Of a stretch of 64,000 nucleotides of DNA, positions 29,560 to 40,505 are shown one piece after another. The stretch's first letter is position 1; each line of letters begins with the position of its first letter. The DNA is from Plectrocnemia conspersa. Its lineage: Eukaryota > Arthropoda > Insecta > Trichoptera > Polycentropodidae. The notes beneath the pieces are model-generated. The model searched no databases. It saw only the letters and a program-made list of their open reading frames with translations, and had not been told where the DNA came from. The position numbers and the translations under genes were made by a program. Where the stretch lies: contig VTFK01000177.1 of NCBI GenBank assembly GCA_009617715.1, positions 186,001 through 250,000 on the forward strand, written 5' to 3'.

Positions 29560-29830
29560 GTCAAGTCGAAAAATAATTGGGAAGCGGAGGAATCCTGTGC
29601 TTCGACGTAGATCTTCCGACGACAGGCAAACAAATACAGACGCACGATTGAAACGCCGTCTGATGCGTGCGTCTTGCTCTAGTTCTCTCCCTCTGTTATA
29701 CGCACTTCTGCATCTTTCTCGCACACGTAGAAGCGAATCCGTACGAGAAAAAAAGTGATATACTCACCCATGCGAAATTCTTAAAGAGAGGGTGTAAAAA
29801 AGATATAAAACCTTATGACGTCATCTATTG
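29560..29830. promoter_or_regulatory. CpG-rich patch with CRE site, possible promoter
   Basis: A CpG-containing island in AT-rich surroundings (CGACGTAGATCTTCCGACG, GATTGAAACGCCGTCTG and similar), directly upstream of the acidic - strand ORF starting at 29484. A perfect CRE, TGACGTCA, lies at 29817-29824. Both strands are open for about 66 codons here, giving Arg/Ser-rich products, which I regard as a composition effect, not genes. Confidence 0.35.
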
Positions 29831-32350
29831 ACTACCCATCATGGTAAATGAATTTAAAACTGATAATATATACCACATATAAAATCCAAAATAATATACA
29901 TATTTATAGAACATTTATACTTGAATTGTATCATAATATGTATTGAAAAAGTCCTATAAGCTTCTTAGGTAGATATATAAATTAACGTAAAACCGATTAC
30001 AATTAGTATTTGAATTATTTTTGTTATTATTATGTTATTTTATGATCATAACTTCGCTGAATCCCTTCCCCTTTTTTTTTTTAAATCCTGTGACATAATT
30101 TATAAAAGCCACTGAAAGTCTATCGATCGGCATGCAAATTAAATAAAATGTAGCTCCCATTCTAATGAAGCTGGAGACGTCACAGCAGTGTTGCCATAAC
30201 AGTAAAAAAATTTTTTTTTTAATTGAGTAATGTTATTAGAATTTTTAAAACACCATAACATTAATTTCGTAACACAATAAAGAAAATGATTAATTAAATA
30301 TAATCAATCAAAAATCATTTAACATACAAATTAATAAATCTATGTTACAAAAATGTTATTGTTTAGAATAAATATTGATATGCTATTTATATATTTGAAA
30401 ATATTTTAATTTTCATTTTTTTAAATTTGTTTGGAAACTGGTTGGTGAAAAATAATAAAAAAAGCATTAGCCTGTGAATTATATTTTAATAAATCAGTGA
30501 TACTAATATGTATCATGGAGACATATAAAGCTTAAAATTTTCTCAAAATATAATAGGAAATTTTGCATCTAATGATTATATTAGTTTTTGACGAATAACA
30601 GTTCTTAATTTTTAAAAATGCGATATATGAACTTCATTGTTCAATAGCCAAACATACCTCGATGTTTTTAAGTGACATTTTTATGGGAATTAATTGGAAA
30701 CTTTAAAAAAATATTGTCAATAATAGAAATTAATGGAATAAAAAATCAAACGCGAATTAGCCCAATTTTTATTTGGTGTTTATACTAACTCAAATTTAAG
30801 GCTATCTTAAAAGTTTATCGATTATCATAAGAAAATATGTATTATATAGCATTAGTTAAGAAAAATATCTATGCTCTATAAGTTTGCAGCGCATATTAAG
30901 TTCCTTTGTGCTGAAGAAAAAATATTACTTCCAATACTGTAGCAAACACAAAATCCATAAAATCTATTTACGGAACCCTCCCAAGGGCAATATTTTATAT
31001 ACTACGATAAATAAACATCTAAAAACCCTAAATAATGTCGTATACATATCTCTATTATATTTATATCTGTATCATTAAAATATATTTTCGCTAACAATAT
31101 ATATAATCTCTAGCCCATTAGTGGTTTTTAATACCATTTTTTCTACGTTAAAGATAAACCGTTTTTTACCCTCATTATATAAAACTAGAAATATGGAACT
31201 TTTGCATTTACAATAGATACGAAAATATATGTATGTAATAAAAAACAATATTTTATAATATTTGCGAAAATCGTAAAATTCGTAGATAATTGTATTATAG
31301 TTTATTATAAACAAAATTCAAAGATCTTTTGGTTGTACTGTATGTTAAATATAATATAAATCGCGTTGTATATGATCATATTTCTAAGGTTGCATGTAAT
31401 ATTATGTTATCGGAACCATCTTGGGAAAAAGATTAAGATCCGTTAAAAGGGATCATAATACTAATGAATTTGTGTCCTTTAAATTTACTAAGAGTCAATA
31501 TTTTTAGCTTTTAACGCAGGACGAAAATACATACATTAACGGGATCAATAGTGTCGACACAAATGACGAAAGAATGTGCACTTAACATACAACCGTTAGA
31601 TGCAATCCTAATACGCATATTGTTATTGACAGACACGTTTAATTGGTCAGAGAGCTTAGTAAGATGTTAATTAGACAAAAACAAAGATTGAAGGTCCACC
31701 AGATTGGCCAAGAATGAAAATAATATCTCTTTGTGTCTTTGGTTTGCATAGATGCTTTTAAACATACACTTTCATCCGGCTCTGCAAATAATATAACAAT
31801 CTGGTAACCAACATACCTAGGTATGTATGTATATCCACAACTTTACCATTATTTTAGCTCGTTTCCTAAAAGTAAAAAAGAAAAATACAACACCAAAAAA
31901 CTGTTTTACTCTTAAATATAATCATAATATCATAAATTATGACTCAGAACTGAACTCACAAAATGCCAGGGTAACCTTGTTGAAACATTTTACGATCCTA
32001 GCCGGCATCGTTCCAGGGACTTCCATTTGCCAATTTTCGAAAATATCTTCTGATACTATGTAGTCAAAAATATCTTATGATACTAAATTCAAAAAAAAAA
32101 AAAAAAAAACACTACAATAAATATACAATAAAAAAAATATTTAATCGAAACTTAGCATCTTTTGCCAGAAATTATTATATCAACATCAGTTGTAAATGTT
32201 ATATAGCTGTCTTCAGTATTGATTTTAAATGCTAATTTGTTATTCTCAACCTGTGTGAAGTGTCTTTAATATATATTACTAAATATTGCAAATATTTTTT
32301 GTGCAAACTTACGCTTTTAAATCAAATAGCAAGTACAAATAAAAACCATG

Positions 32351-32700
32351 AATTACGTAGGTGCGTTCGTAAGCTGCAGGCATCTACGAAGTGGCTTGGC
32401 TCTAGATTCCGGACGTCGATCTGGACCAGTGGATGCGAAGAGAGAAGCGGCGGCTTCAGCAATCTTCGCTGGTCTGAAGTTGTTTCGGCATTCTCTTGGT
32501 TAAAATCCATTGAAAAATCCTTGAATTGAAGATCACGATCAGTAGTACCAGAAAGATCTGAAGTGAAGTGATAAGTATAAGATTTCATAAGAAATGTCTA
32601 AAGGAAAGTTATTCTTGGTTGCCCACGTTTCAGTATTTATAATAATGGCCTCCTCCATTTTCTGTGGGACGACCAATTACAAAAGGCAGGAGCGTCATTT
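32351..32700. repeat. Dispersed repeat R4, copy 2
   Basis: AATTACGTAGGTGCGTTCGT, AAGCTGCAGGCATCTACGAA, GATTCCGGACGTCGATCTGG and GAGAGAAGCGGCGGCTTC follow the order of copy 1 at 15106. The end, GGACGACCAATTACAAAAGG, matches the end of copy 1. It then abuts CAGGAGCGTCATTTGGGG (32687-32704), which recurs inverted at 51152-51170. Confidence 0.7.
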
Positions 32701-32869
32701 GGGGGCGCAGAGGGGAAGCTAATTGTCCACCTTCCTCCCTTGAATTTGCCCAGAAAAATTCATATCATAAAATGAAATACTATAAATTTTAATAAAATCG
32801 AAATATTAAAATAACGACCACTGACTGCCCAACTTTTGCCATCCCTCACCCTCACCACTATTAAAAACT

Positions 32870-33060
32870 GAAATGATTTCCTGGTAACATTTAAAAAAAC
32901 AATATCGAATCTATCCAGAAAATATTTTTTTTGAAATATTTATTTCAATGAAATTATATCAAAATACATTTTCACCGGTAGATATATAGTTTTACCAGTG
33001 AATGGTAATATGAAACTCAATTTGACTGTTGCGAAACGGGCATTTGCTGTTCAAACCCAA
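32870..33060 (+). repeat. Repeat R5 copy with shared downstream block
   Basis: Contains ATTTTCACCGGTAGATATAT and the downstream AACTCAATTTGACTGTTGCG and GCTGTTCAAACCCAAACC, as at 26095-26250. This confirms that the R5 unit extends past its signature. Confidence 0.65.
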
Positions 33061-34149
33061 ACCTAATCTACACGAATTAACTAAACCTTTCATCTCAATG
33101 ACATTTCCGCTTTGTAAAAAATAAAATGTCAAGAAAAGTAGACAACAGAACGAATACTTTAATTTTAATTCAGAAGATTGTATGATATTTACATATAATT
33201 ATCGTTTAGCTATAGCTTTAAGCAGTAAAAAGGTATACAAAATTGAATTTACCAATGACAATAAAATGGTATTCTTTATATTATAATTAAATAATTTGCT
33301 GCAATAATTTAAAAATATAATATCTTTAAATCCTTCGCATTAATAATTATTTTAGAAAAAGTATTTCAGTAAAATTGACTTCAAGCTTTTAGAAGCAAGC
33401 CGCTGGTTTAATAGCACTGCTGTAGAATATATTAAATAAAAAACGACGAACAATTATGAAACTTAATAATTATAAAAAAAATGCCAAATTGCAATGTTTC
33501 TGTAAAATTGTGCTATTAAAATTCTTTCACTTAGTGTATTTTATTTACTAATTATAATAAACTCTTCTCTTGATGATCAAAATTATCTGGCCGCTCAGAA
33601 ACAGGATGATGTAATAGTACTTCAAAAACCCACACCGTTGAGCTATTGACCTACTAACTTGTTACTAGTTGCAATAAAAATCTGTAAAACAATTTTACAA
33701 TATAAAATGTTATAACACATTAATAAATATAATATTTTGCCTGGTAAGTAATTCGTGTTCATATGCTTTCAGTCTGCTACAGATCAAATGCATCGAGTTG
33801 TAAAGCATATTCAGCATAAGAGCATAAGATGCTTAAGTACTTCAAGGTGCAATTTTTGAGCCGTTGTTATTCACTGTATACAATTATCCACCAAAGCTTT
33901 AAAAAAATATGTATTTATTTCAATACTGATTATCATGACTTGACAGATGACCCGAATTCGTCATGCTAGCTATAATATATAATAAAAAATAGAATCAAAC
34001 ATCTCATACACATAAGTACATATAGTATTTCCTAAATAAAAAGCCAGTTTTAAGTCAGATTCCAACACGGTGAATAAAAATAAAGTCTTACCTTAAAAAT
34101 AAGCATTATAAATTTTACCTAACCTAGCCCTTACCGCTTTATATGGCGA

Positions 34150-34380
34150 AATTTACGTGTGTTCGACCAATGTTTCCCTAGGAAACGAGACCGCGCAGTA
34201 TGTGAGCTATGACAATCGTCGCTCCGATGAGTATTTTGCTCCTTTGGGATTACCACAACAATTCAATCAGGGGCGAATCGTAAGAACGCTACTATTGCAC
34301 GAGCCAGCCAGCTTCTCAACGAGCTTGCCAAACTCAAGGATATGTTTGGTGACAGCTATGAGGAGCTGGAGAAAATATGA
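34150..34380 (+). pseudogene. Coding-like remnant of unknown protein, frameshifted
   Basis: A segment with protein-like composition: one frame reads STNVSLGNETAQYVSYDNRR then SDEYFAPLGLPQQFNQGR; after a one-base shift near 34277, another frame reads NRKNATIARASQLLNEL, then AKLKDMFGDSYEELEKI and stop TGA near 34376-34378. The second part looks like a helical C-terminus with a natural stop. It is markedly less AT-rich than its flanks. No introns or family match that I recognise; most likely a decayed retrocopy or transposon ORF end. Confidence 0.4.
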
Positions 34381-36585
34381 AGAATATTACTCATATATTT
34401 CAAGTGTGCACTGTAACTGTTTTGTTTATTATATTTTTTTAAGTGTTAAATACTCTAATTAATGTTTATGTGAGGCTCATTATGAAACATTGGAGAAACC
34501 TGTCAAATCATGAAACAAAAAATAAATATTTATCTATGCTCGAACGGCACTGTCAAGTCTTGAACGGTAACGGTATTTCTGTTTAAAAGACTTTAACCTA
34601 AGCTATAAGAAAATTCTGACGAACAGTAAAATCCGTAAAATGTATTTATGTGACATTTTAAATGCTAAAAGACTGTCGATTGACCATTTTCACCGTAAAC
34701 CTAAATGTTCTGTAAAAACAGCGAATCTGAAACATTCTCAGGTCACCCGCATAATTTCAATTCGCAAATACCGTATACATGTCATTTATAAAGATTAGAA
34801 AGAGCAGATGCTATTTTCCCGGTAGAAAAAAGAAAGCTGTATCATCCGTGTATATAGTAGGTGAAATAACGATCCCAGAACACTACCCTGTAATACTCCT
34901 TCTTAATAAAATATAAAAATAAGACTTTAACAATAATATAAATAAGTGCCACGCTTATAAAATGCTTTAGAAATGTCCAGAAATATTTTTTTTCCTTAAA
35001 TAATTTATCAAAACAACCTGCTCTATATTTAGCTGCTCTTTCCGGAAGTCTAACTGGGAATTAGCTCTTGAGTATTGGTTTAAGATGCTTAAGAAATAAT
35101 TTTTAAACAGATATTTTTTGATATGAAGTGACATTCTGTCTGAAGATGAAGATGAACCAATAGAAAAGTTTATGATATTTTATAAAATAGTAACCTTAGT
35201 ACAAGTGCCATATCAATTTGGCAAACACGTGGGTGCACCTTAAGATAAGCGATGACACCCACACTCACGGCTAGTTAGTTAGTAAGAAAAATACTTATTT
35301 TAATTTGATATGTTTCAAATTAAAAATCCTCCTAGAAATCTCTATACATTTCTACTATTGGGCTAAAAATACAGTTCAATTTGTTGGGTAATATATGTTC
35401 TTCAAACTGTACAACCTTTCATGTGCCAAAGTAAATTTTTGTAATACGTAATTGAAAAGAAGCACATTGATATTAGTCAGTTAAGTTATATAATATTATT
35501 TCTTAGCGTAAGCGGTTTTCGCGAAAGTCCCATATGTAGCTCTTGGCAAACGGTACCGAAGCGACTGAGCCCCATAAGTGGCTCATGGCATTAGAAAAGT
35601 TAATACGACTACATGTCATAGACTAAAACCATGTCGATTGTGATTTTGGAATTCAAACTCATAAATTTGCGCTTTGCACTAGTTTTTTTGTTGCAGCTCA
35701 CAACTAATCTTATTAGTGAACTTCAGATAGCATAATATATTTGTTTCGTATATGCCAAAATTATTTAAAATACAAAATATTAAGTAAAAATATATTTTAT
35801 AAATATTAATGTGCTGATTTTTTTATTTTTTTAAATTATTTATCAATGACAATGCACGGCTTTCTATTTAATATGTAGTAGTATCACTTTAACAATTTCT
35901 TTATTAAGCATATTATTTACAGGTGCTATTGATACATATTTTTTCTAGATATTTAAAGCATACTGAAAGCTCGATGCTGCTGTAACTAAGATTTGATAAA
36001 CTAAGCTTTGAAATAAAACCCATTCAGAAATAAATGTCAGTGAATCCATAGGAAATAAAAAAATCGCAATATTAGGGTTACGCCCCAATAATTTACTAAA
36101 TCGAATATTTGATTATTTTAATTATTCGCTATACCAATATTTCAATAATATTCTCAAATAAAATTTGGGAGCAACACATGAAATCGCCTTTTCTCTCAAT
36201 ATATCTGATTGACTAGTTCCGCTCTAAAATCATTATTATAATCTTTATTATTGTTTAGCGCTTATCTCAAAAACAGGTGTGCGTCACAAATTTTTATGAA
36301 GTTATAAATTAATTGTATTTGTTGTTTTACTACACAAAGATTTTATTTTAATCAGTTCAATAATTTGATTCGATTTTTTAATTTTTTTTTTTAATTATAT
36401 ATGTTAAGTTTGTTTCTCACAAACTTTATTTAATTAAAAATAATTGTGTATTTTTTCAATATTACTTCGTAGAATTAGCCATTAGCGATAGTGCACTTTT
36501 GGTAAAACCTACGATAGTTATGGATCTTGGAACATGTGCATCATATTTTCTCAAAATGATGAATTAATTATTAATAATTAATTTT

Positions 36586-36720
36586 GAGACACAGTGACGT
36601 CATTTGATGGGTGCATTTGCTTACCCTAAATGTTGTCATAAATGTGTGTCATTTGTTAAAATAATGAGACACTTCTCAAAATAAAATTGTATTGAGTGAA
36701 AATAAAATTCACTGTGTCTC
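36586..36720. mobile_element. Small palindromic element (MITE-like)
   Basis: GAGACACAGTGA (36586-36597) and TCACTGTGTCTC (36709-36720) are perfect 12 bp inverted repeats 111 bp apart, with a further AATGAGACAC at 36663-36672 inside. The interior has TGACGTCA overlapping the left arm. No coding capacity. Confidence 0.45.
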
Positions 36721-37924
36721 ATTATTTTATGTAAGCAACATACAAGAATTTTCTTCGAAAATTTTAAATAATATAATTATCTGTCAAAAATCTAACATTT
36801 AATTAAAACATATTTGATTTTACTGAAAAATTTATTATTTTGCTCCACCGAACTGAAATTACATCTCTAGTATATAAAATAAAAAATTAGGCATTTTCAT
36901 TTTGACATTATCACAGTACTATGACAAATACTATAATAATTTTATAAAAATAAAATTAATGTAAATATGATGAAAATTATCCGTTAGAAGAATCTATTTA
37001 ATTGTAATCGTTTATATGTAAAAAAGCTTTAGGGTATAAATATACCTTCTTAGAAAATATGTTATCTTAATCGTTGTGCAAGTATACAGATAAGCAAAAT
37101 ATTTTATTTGCAAAGCCACACATGAAATATAAAATCGAAATATATAAAATATAAGCTACTTGATATTGTGAAAAAAAATCTTTTCAGTCATTTATTTACA
37201 GTTTATATCAGTTTATTGCCAGTTTCATACAAACTAAAATGAGGGTGTGATAAACCGCGTTTATTACACAATTTGTTACATTCTTTCGTATCGAATAGCC
37301 GAATTTGATTTAATGAAAATTGACTATGATTGAAAAAATTTAGTAAATAACTATATTTTTTTATTTATATATTGAGGAAAGTTGTGTTCTTTATGTATTT
37401 ATTTATTTTATTCACATGCTCTTTTAAGCTTTGCATTAATGTGCAGACAAAATATTTACATATCATATTTTAATTTGAAACACAAAGGTCATGAGAAATA
37501 TAAATTTGGGACATAGCGAGGGCACTGCTAGTCAGAGAACTGTAGGGCGTGGGTTTAATAAAAATCTTACTGACGATAATAACCTTGAAAATGAGACCTA
37601 TTCATTTTTTTGCAAATTACCAATAAAGCGACTGTGAAAAATACGAAAAATGGGTACCGCACGAACTGACCGAAGGACAAACACCGCAGGTTTTGAAGTC
37701 AGTTCTTCGTTAATTCTGGGAAAGAATAGAAAAATATTCTTAAAAAGAATAATTACCTACGATGTTAAATGGATAATAAGATATATTAAGATTTGCGTAT
37801 CCTATTTCGCACAATTTCAAACACTATGCGGCCTAGATAGATTTAAAATTTGGTGAAGGTACTGCTAGTTAAAGAAATATGGCATTATTTCAATAAATTC
37901 TATACTAGCGATATTAATCCTGGA

Positions 37925-38146
37925 TTGGTTAAAGTATATTAAAATCGAATTTTGGTCAATAGGAGAGTGCAAAAACAATTATCACTTCTCAGAAGGCAAA
38001 AATTCACGTCAAAAGCAATAAAATCGTGTCGGGAACGCTCGGTAACGAGCGCTCCCCACTGCGACGGCGCCGACACGATTTTATTGCTTTTGACGTGGAT
38101 TTTGACTTCTGAGAAGTGATAATTGTTTTTTGCGCTTTTTTTAAGT
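37925..38146. mobile_element. MITE M1, palindromic copy
   Basis: The left arm (AAACAATTATCACTTCTCAG, AAAATTCACGTCAAAAGC, AATAAAATCGTGTCGG) and right arm (CGCCGACACGATTTTATTGC, TTTTGACGTGGATTTTGAC, TTCTGAGAAGTGATAATTG) pair almost completely, about 60 bp each, around the core GGAACGCTCGGTAACGAGCG. It would fold into a long hairpin. Related copies or parts lie at 19484, 26275 and 53095. No transposase. Confidence 0.75.
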
Positions 38147-38211
38147 ATTCCCATACGTAAAATATACATATATTTTGTACTAAAATGAAACGCTGATTTT
38201 AAATTTATCAT

Positions 38212-40070
38212 TAGATTTGTTCTGTAATGTTTCATTAAATTGACAAATATTCATCGACTCGACTTGCAATGAATGCGTACAGTTATAGGGCAGGTATATG
38301 GCCCGCCAGACATTTTTTTTGCTATTTGACGATAAACAAATAGCAAATAAAAATATCGTGAAACTTTTTCGATAACATATTTTTTAATTATATGCAATAA
38401 ATAAAATATAATAATCAATTTTCACAGCATCGCGGTTGGTTTTTGGGTTTCATTGGTATATTTTCTAATTGTTACGTACACGAAGATGCCACGAAACCTA
38501 ATTCTGATCATCTCAGAAGGCGGACACACGTGAGAATACATGCTTTTACATCTACAAGGTGTTTATGATAAAAAAAACTTTTTTATATACTTAATTAAAA
38601 AAACACGTTTATTTGATTACTAAATTTACCCATTTGCAACCCTTTCATTGTTTATATAAAATTTAACAAATGACTTACTACTATCTATTAGGATTAATCT
38701 TCTTAACGTTAAACAAGATTTATTTATAAACATTTATCGATGCAGCTGATAGATAACAGCCGCTGAATAGTTTTCGGAGCTTAGCAAATAAGTAAGATAA
38801 GAGGAAAATAATATGCTATCGATAACCAGGTAAATAAGCCATACCAAGGAACTGGAAAAAATAAAATATTAGACAGATTTATATTTTTTTTTACTGTCGT
38901 TTATTGATAATGGGTGCAGCTGATAGATAACAGTTTTTCAATGAGCATACCGCCGAATATTTTTTGGAGCAAATATGTAAGATAAAGGTAAAATAATATG
39001 CTATCGATAACGGTAAATGGGCCATACCAAGGAACCGGACAAAATATTTTAATATTAGACAGATTGTGAGAAATATACAAAGAATAAAATAAATGAATCT
39101 TGTCTAACGTTAAGAAGATCAATCCTTATAGATAGTTCTAAGACATTTGTTGAATTTTATAAAAACAATGCAAGGGTTACAAATGGGTAGATTTAATAAT
39201 CAAATACACGTGTTAATTAATTAACTATATAAAAAAGTTTTTTTATCATAAACACCTTGTACATGTATAAACATGTATTCTCACGTGTGCCCGCTACTGA
39301 GATGATCATACCTTACATTTCGTGGCATCTTCGTGTAAGTAACAAATAGAAAATATAAAATTAATTGAACCGATTAAACCCAAAAACCAACCGCGATGCT
39401 GTGAAAATTGAATATTATATTTTATTTATCGCATATAATTAAAAAAAAAATATTGTTTCGAAAAAAAGTCTCACGATATTTTTATTTTCTATTTGCTTTT
39501 CGGCAAATGTGCACATTTTACCGAAGTGGTAAAATTCAAATAAAAAATCTCGACCATCTGCTAGAGAAAATCCATTACATATAGTATGTATGTATACTAA
39601 ACACAATAATTCATTAAAATACTAAATTAACCTAACGTCGTGGCACATTTCTGACCATAGATATGGAAATTTTCGATATACAAACATATAACATATGTGT
39701 ATGATTAATAATATATGTTTTTTTACAGTTTAATACATAAAACAATAATCATTTAATTAACTGAAATATATTATGCAATATTCATACTCTTTATTCGAGC
39801 TAGAGTGTAGTCGTCTAAAATAGATTCCCAAAAACCAACCGCGATGCTGTGAAAATTGATTATTATATTATATTTTATTTATCGCATATATTAAAAAAAA
39901 TATTTTATCGAAAAAAGATTCACGATATATTTATTTGCTATTTGTTTATCGTCAAATAGCAAAAAAAAAGGTATGGCGGGCCATATACCTGCCCTATAAC
40001 AGTACGCATTCATTGCAAGTCGAGTCAATATATATTTGTCAATTTAATGAAACATTACAGAACAAATCTA
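38212..40070. mobile_element. 1.86 kb foldback-type element
   Basis: The outer arms 38212-38456 and 39828-40070 are inverted copies (TAGATTTGTTCTGTAATG against CATTACAGAACAAATCTA at the very ends; CAGCATCGCGGTTGGTTTTT against AAAAACCAACCGCGATGCTG inside). An inner inverted pair, 38442-38730 against about 39085-39390, continues it; the right arm then repeats part of the outer arm at 39372-39505 before a ~320 bp interruption. The centre has a direct duplication (38740-38890 and 38905-39065: GCAGCTGATAGATAACAG, ATAATATGCTATCGATAAC, GCCATACCAAGGAAC). No transposase ORF. Non-autonomous foldback or rearranged MITE. Confidence 0.75.
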
Positions 40071-40091
40071 AAGTCTCTGCGCATTTGAAGT

Positions 40092-40190
40092 ACGCTATTT
40101 TATTACAGCGCTATTTTGGTAAACACTCTTATGACGCAGCGCTTATATGACGGCGCTCATTTGACGCACGCTCTTTTGACCGGCTGCCGA
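40092..40190. repeat. Degenerate short tandem array (CGCT-TTTGACG type)
   Basis: Units of about 16-18 bp such as ACGCTATTTTATTACAG, GCGCTATTTTGGTAAA, AGCGCTTATATGACG, GCGCTCATTTGACGC and ACGCTCTTTTGACCGG run consecutively right after the foldback element. Possibly subterminal repeats of a DNA transposon. Confidence 0.4.
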
Positions 40191-40204
40191 ATATAATATA
40201 TAAT

Positions 40205-40505
40205 GATATTAATCGAATGCGTTACTAGGGCAAATCTGTATCAACTGAGTCAAGTCAATCAGATATAATGAATACCTACAGGTAAATAATCTGGAAATTG
40301 GTGACATCTATATTATTAATTATAAATTAATATATGCAATACCAATTTATAATCAATAGATGACACTGCGCCTGGGACCGAGTTTTTATTTATTATTAAT
40401 AGTGCATTTTTATAAATAAAATGCAAGTGGCACTGCCGGGGCTCGAACCCGCCACCTCAGAGTTACTAATCTGAGACGTTACGGACTACGCCATCCCGTC
40501 ATTGA
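40205..40505 (-). repeat. tRNA-derived SINE (family S), near full length
   Basis: On the - strand it begins GGGATGGCGTAGTCCGTAAC, an RNA polymerase III A-box region, then CTCAGATTAGTAACTCTGAG (anticodon-arm-like), then the B box GGTTCGAGCC, followed by a body shared with 42566-42800 and 56545-56815 and a tail near 40210. The tRNA-like head is continuous with the SINE body, so I do not call a functional tRNA. Confidence 0.75.

Larger units (their letters stand above)
29831..37924. other. Gene-poor AT-rich region
   Basis: Apart from R4 copy 2, R5, a coding-like remnant at 34150 and a palindromic MITE at 36586, listed separately, I see no exon or RNA gene. A poly(A) run near 32092-32110 follows two 24 bp near-repeats (AAATATCTTCTGATACTA, AAATATCTTATGATACTA) and may be the tail of an old retroposed copy. 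Confidence 0.5.

Noticed and set aside
32322..32588. Overlapping ORFs of 88-89 codons on both strands.
   Set aside because: They lie within repeat R4 and are not conserved as open frames in the other copies.
40430..40505. Possible tRNA gene on the - strand (A and B boxes, anticodon-arm-like stem).
   Set aside because: The head is continuous with a body shared by several other copies, and the acceptor stem does not close properly, so it is a SINE head.
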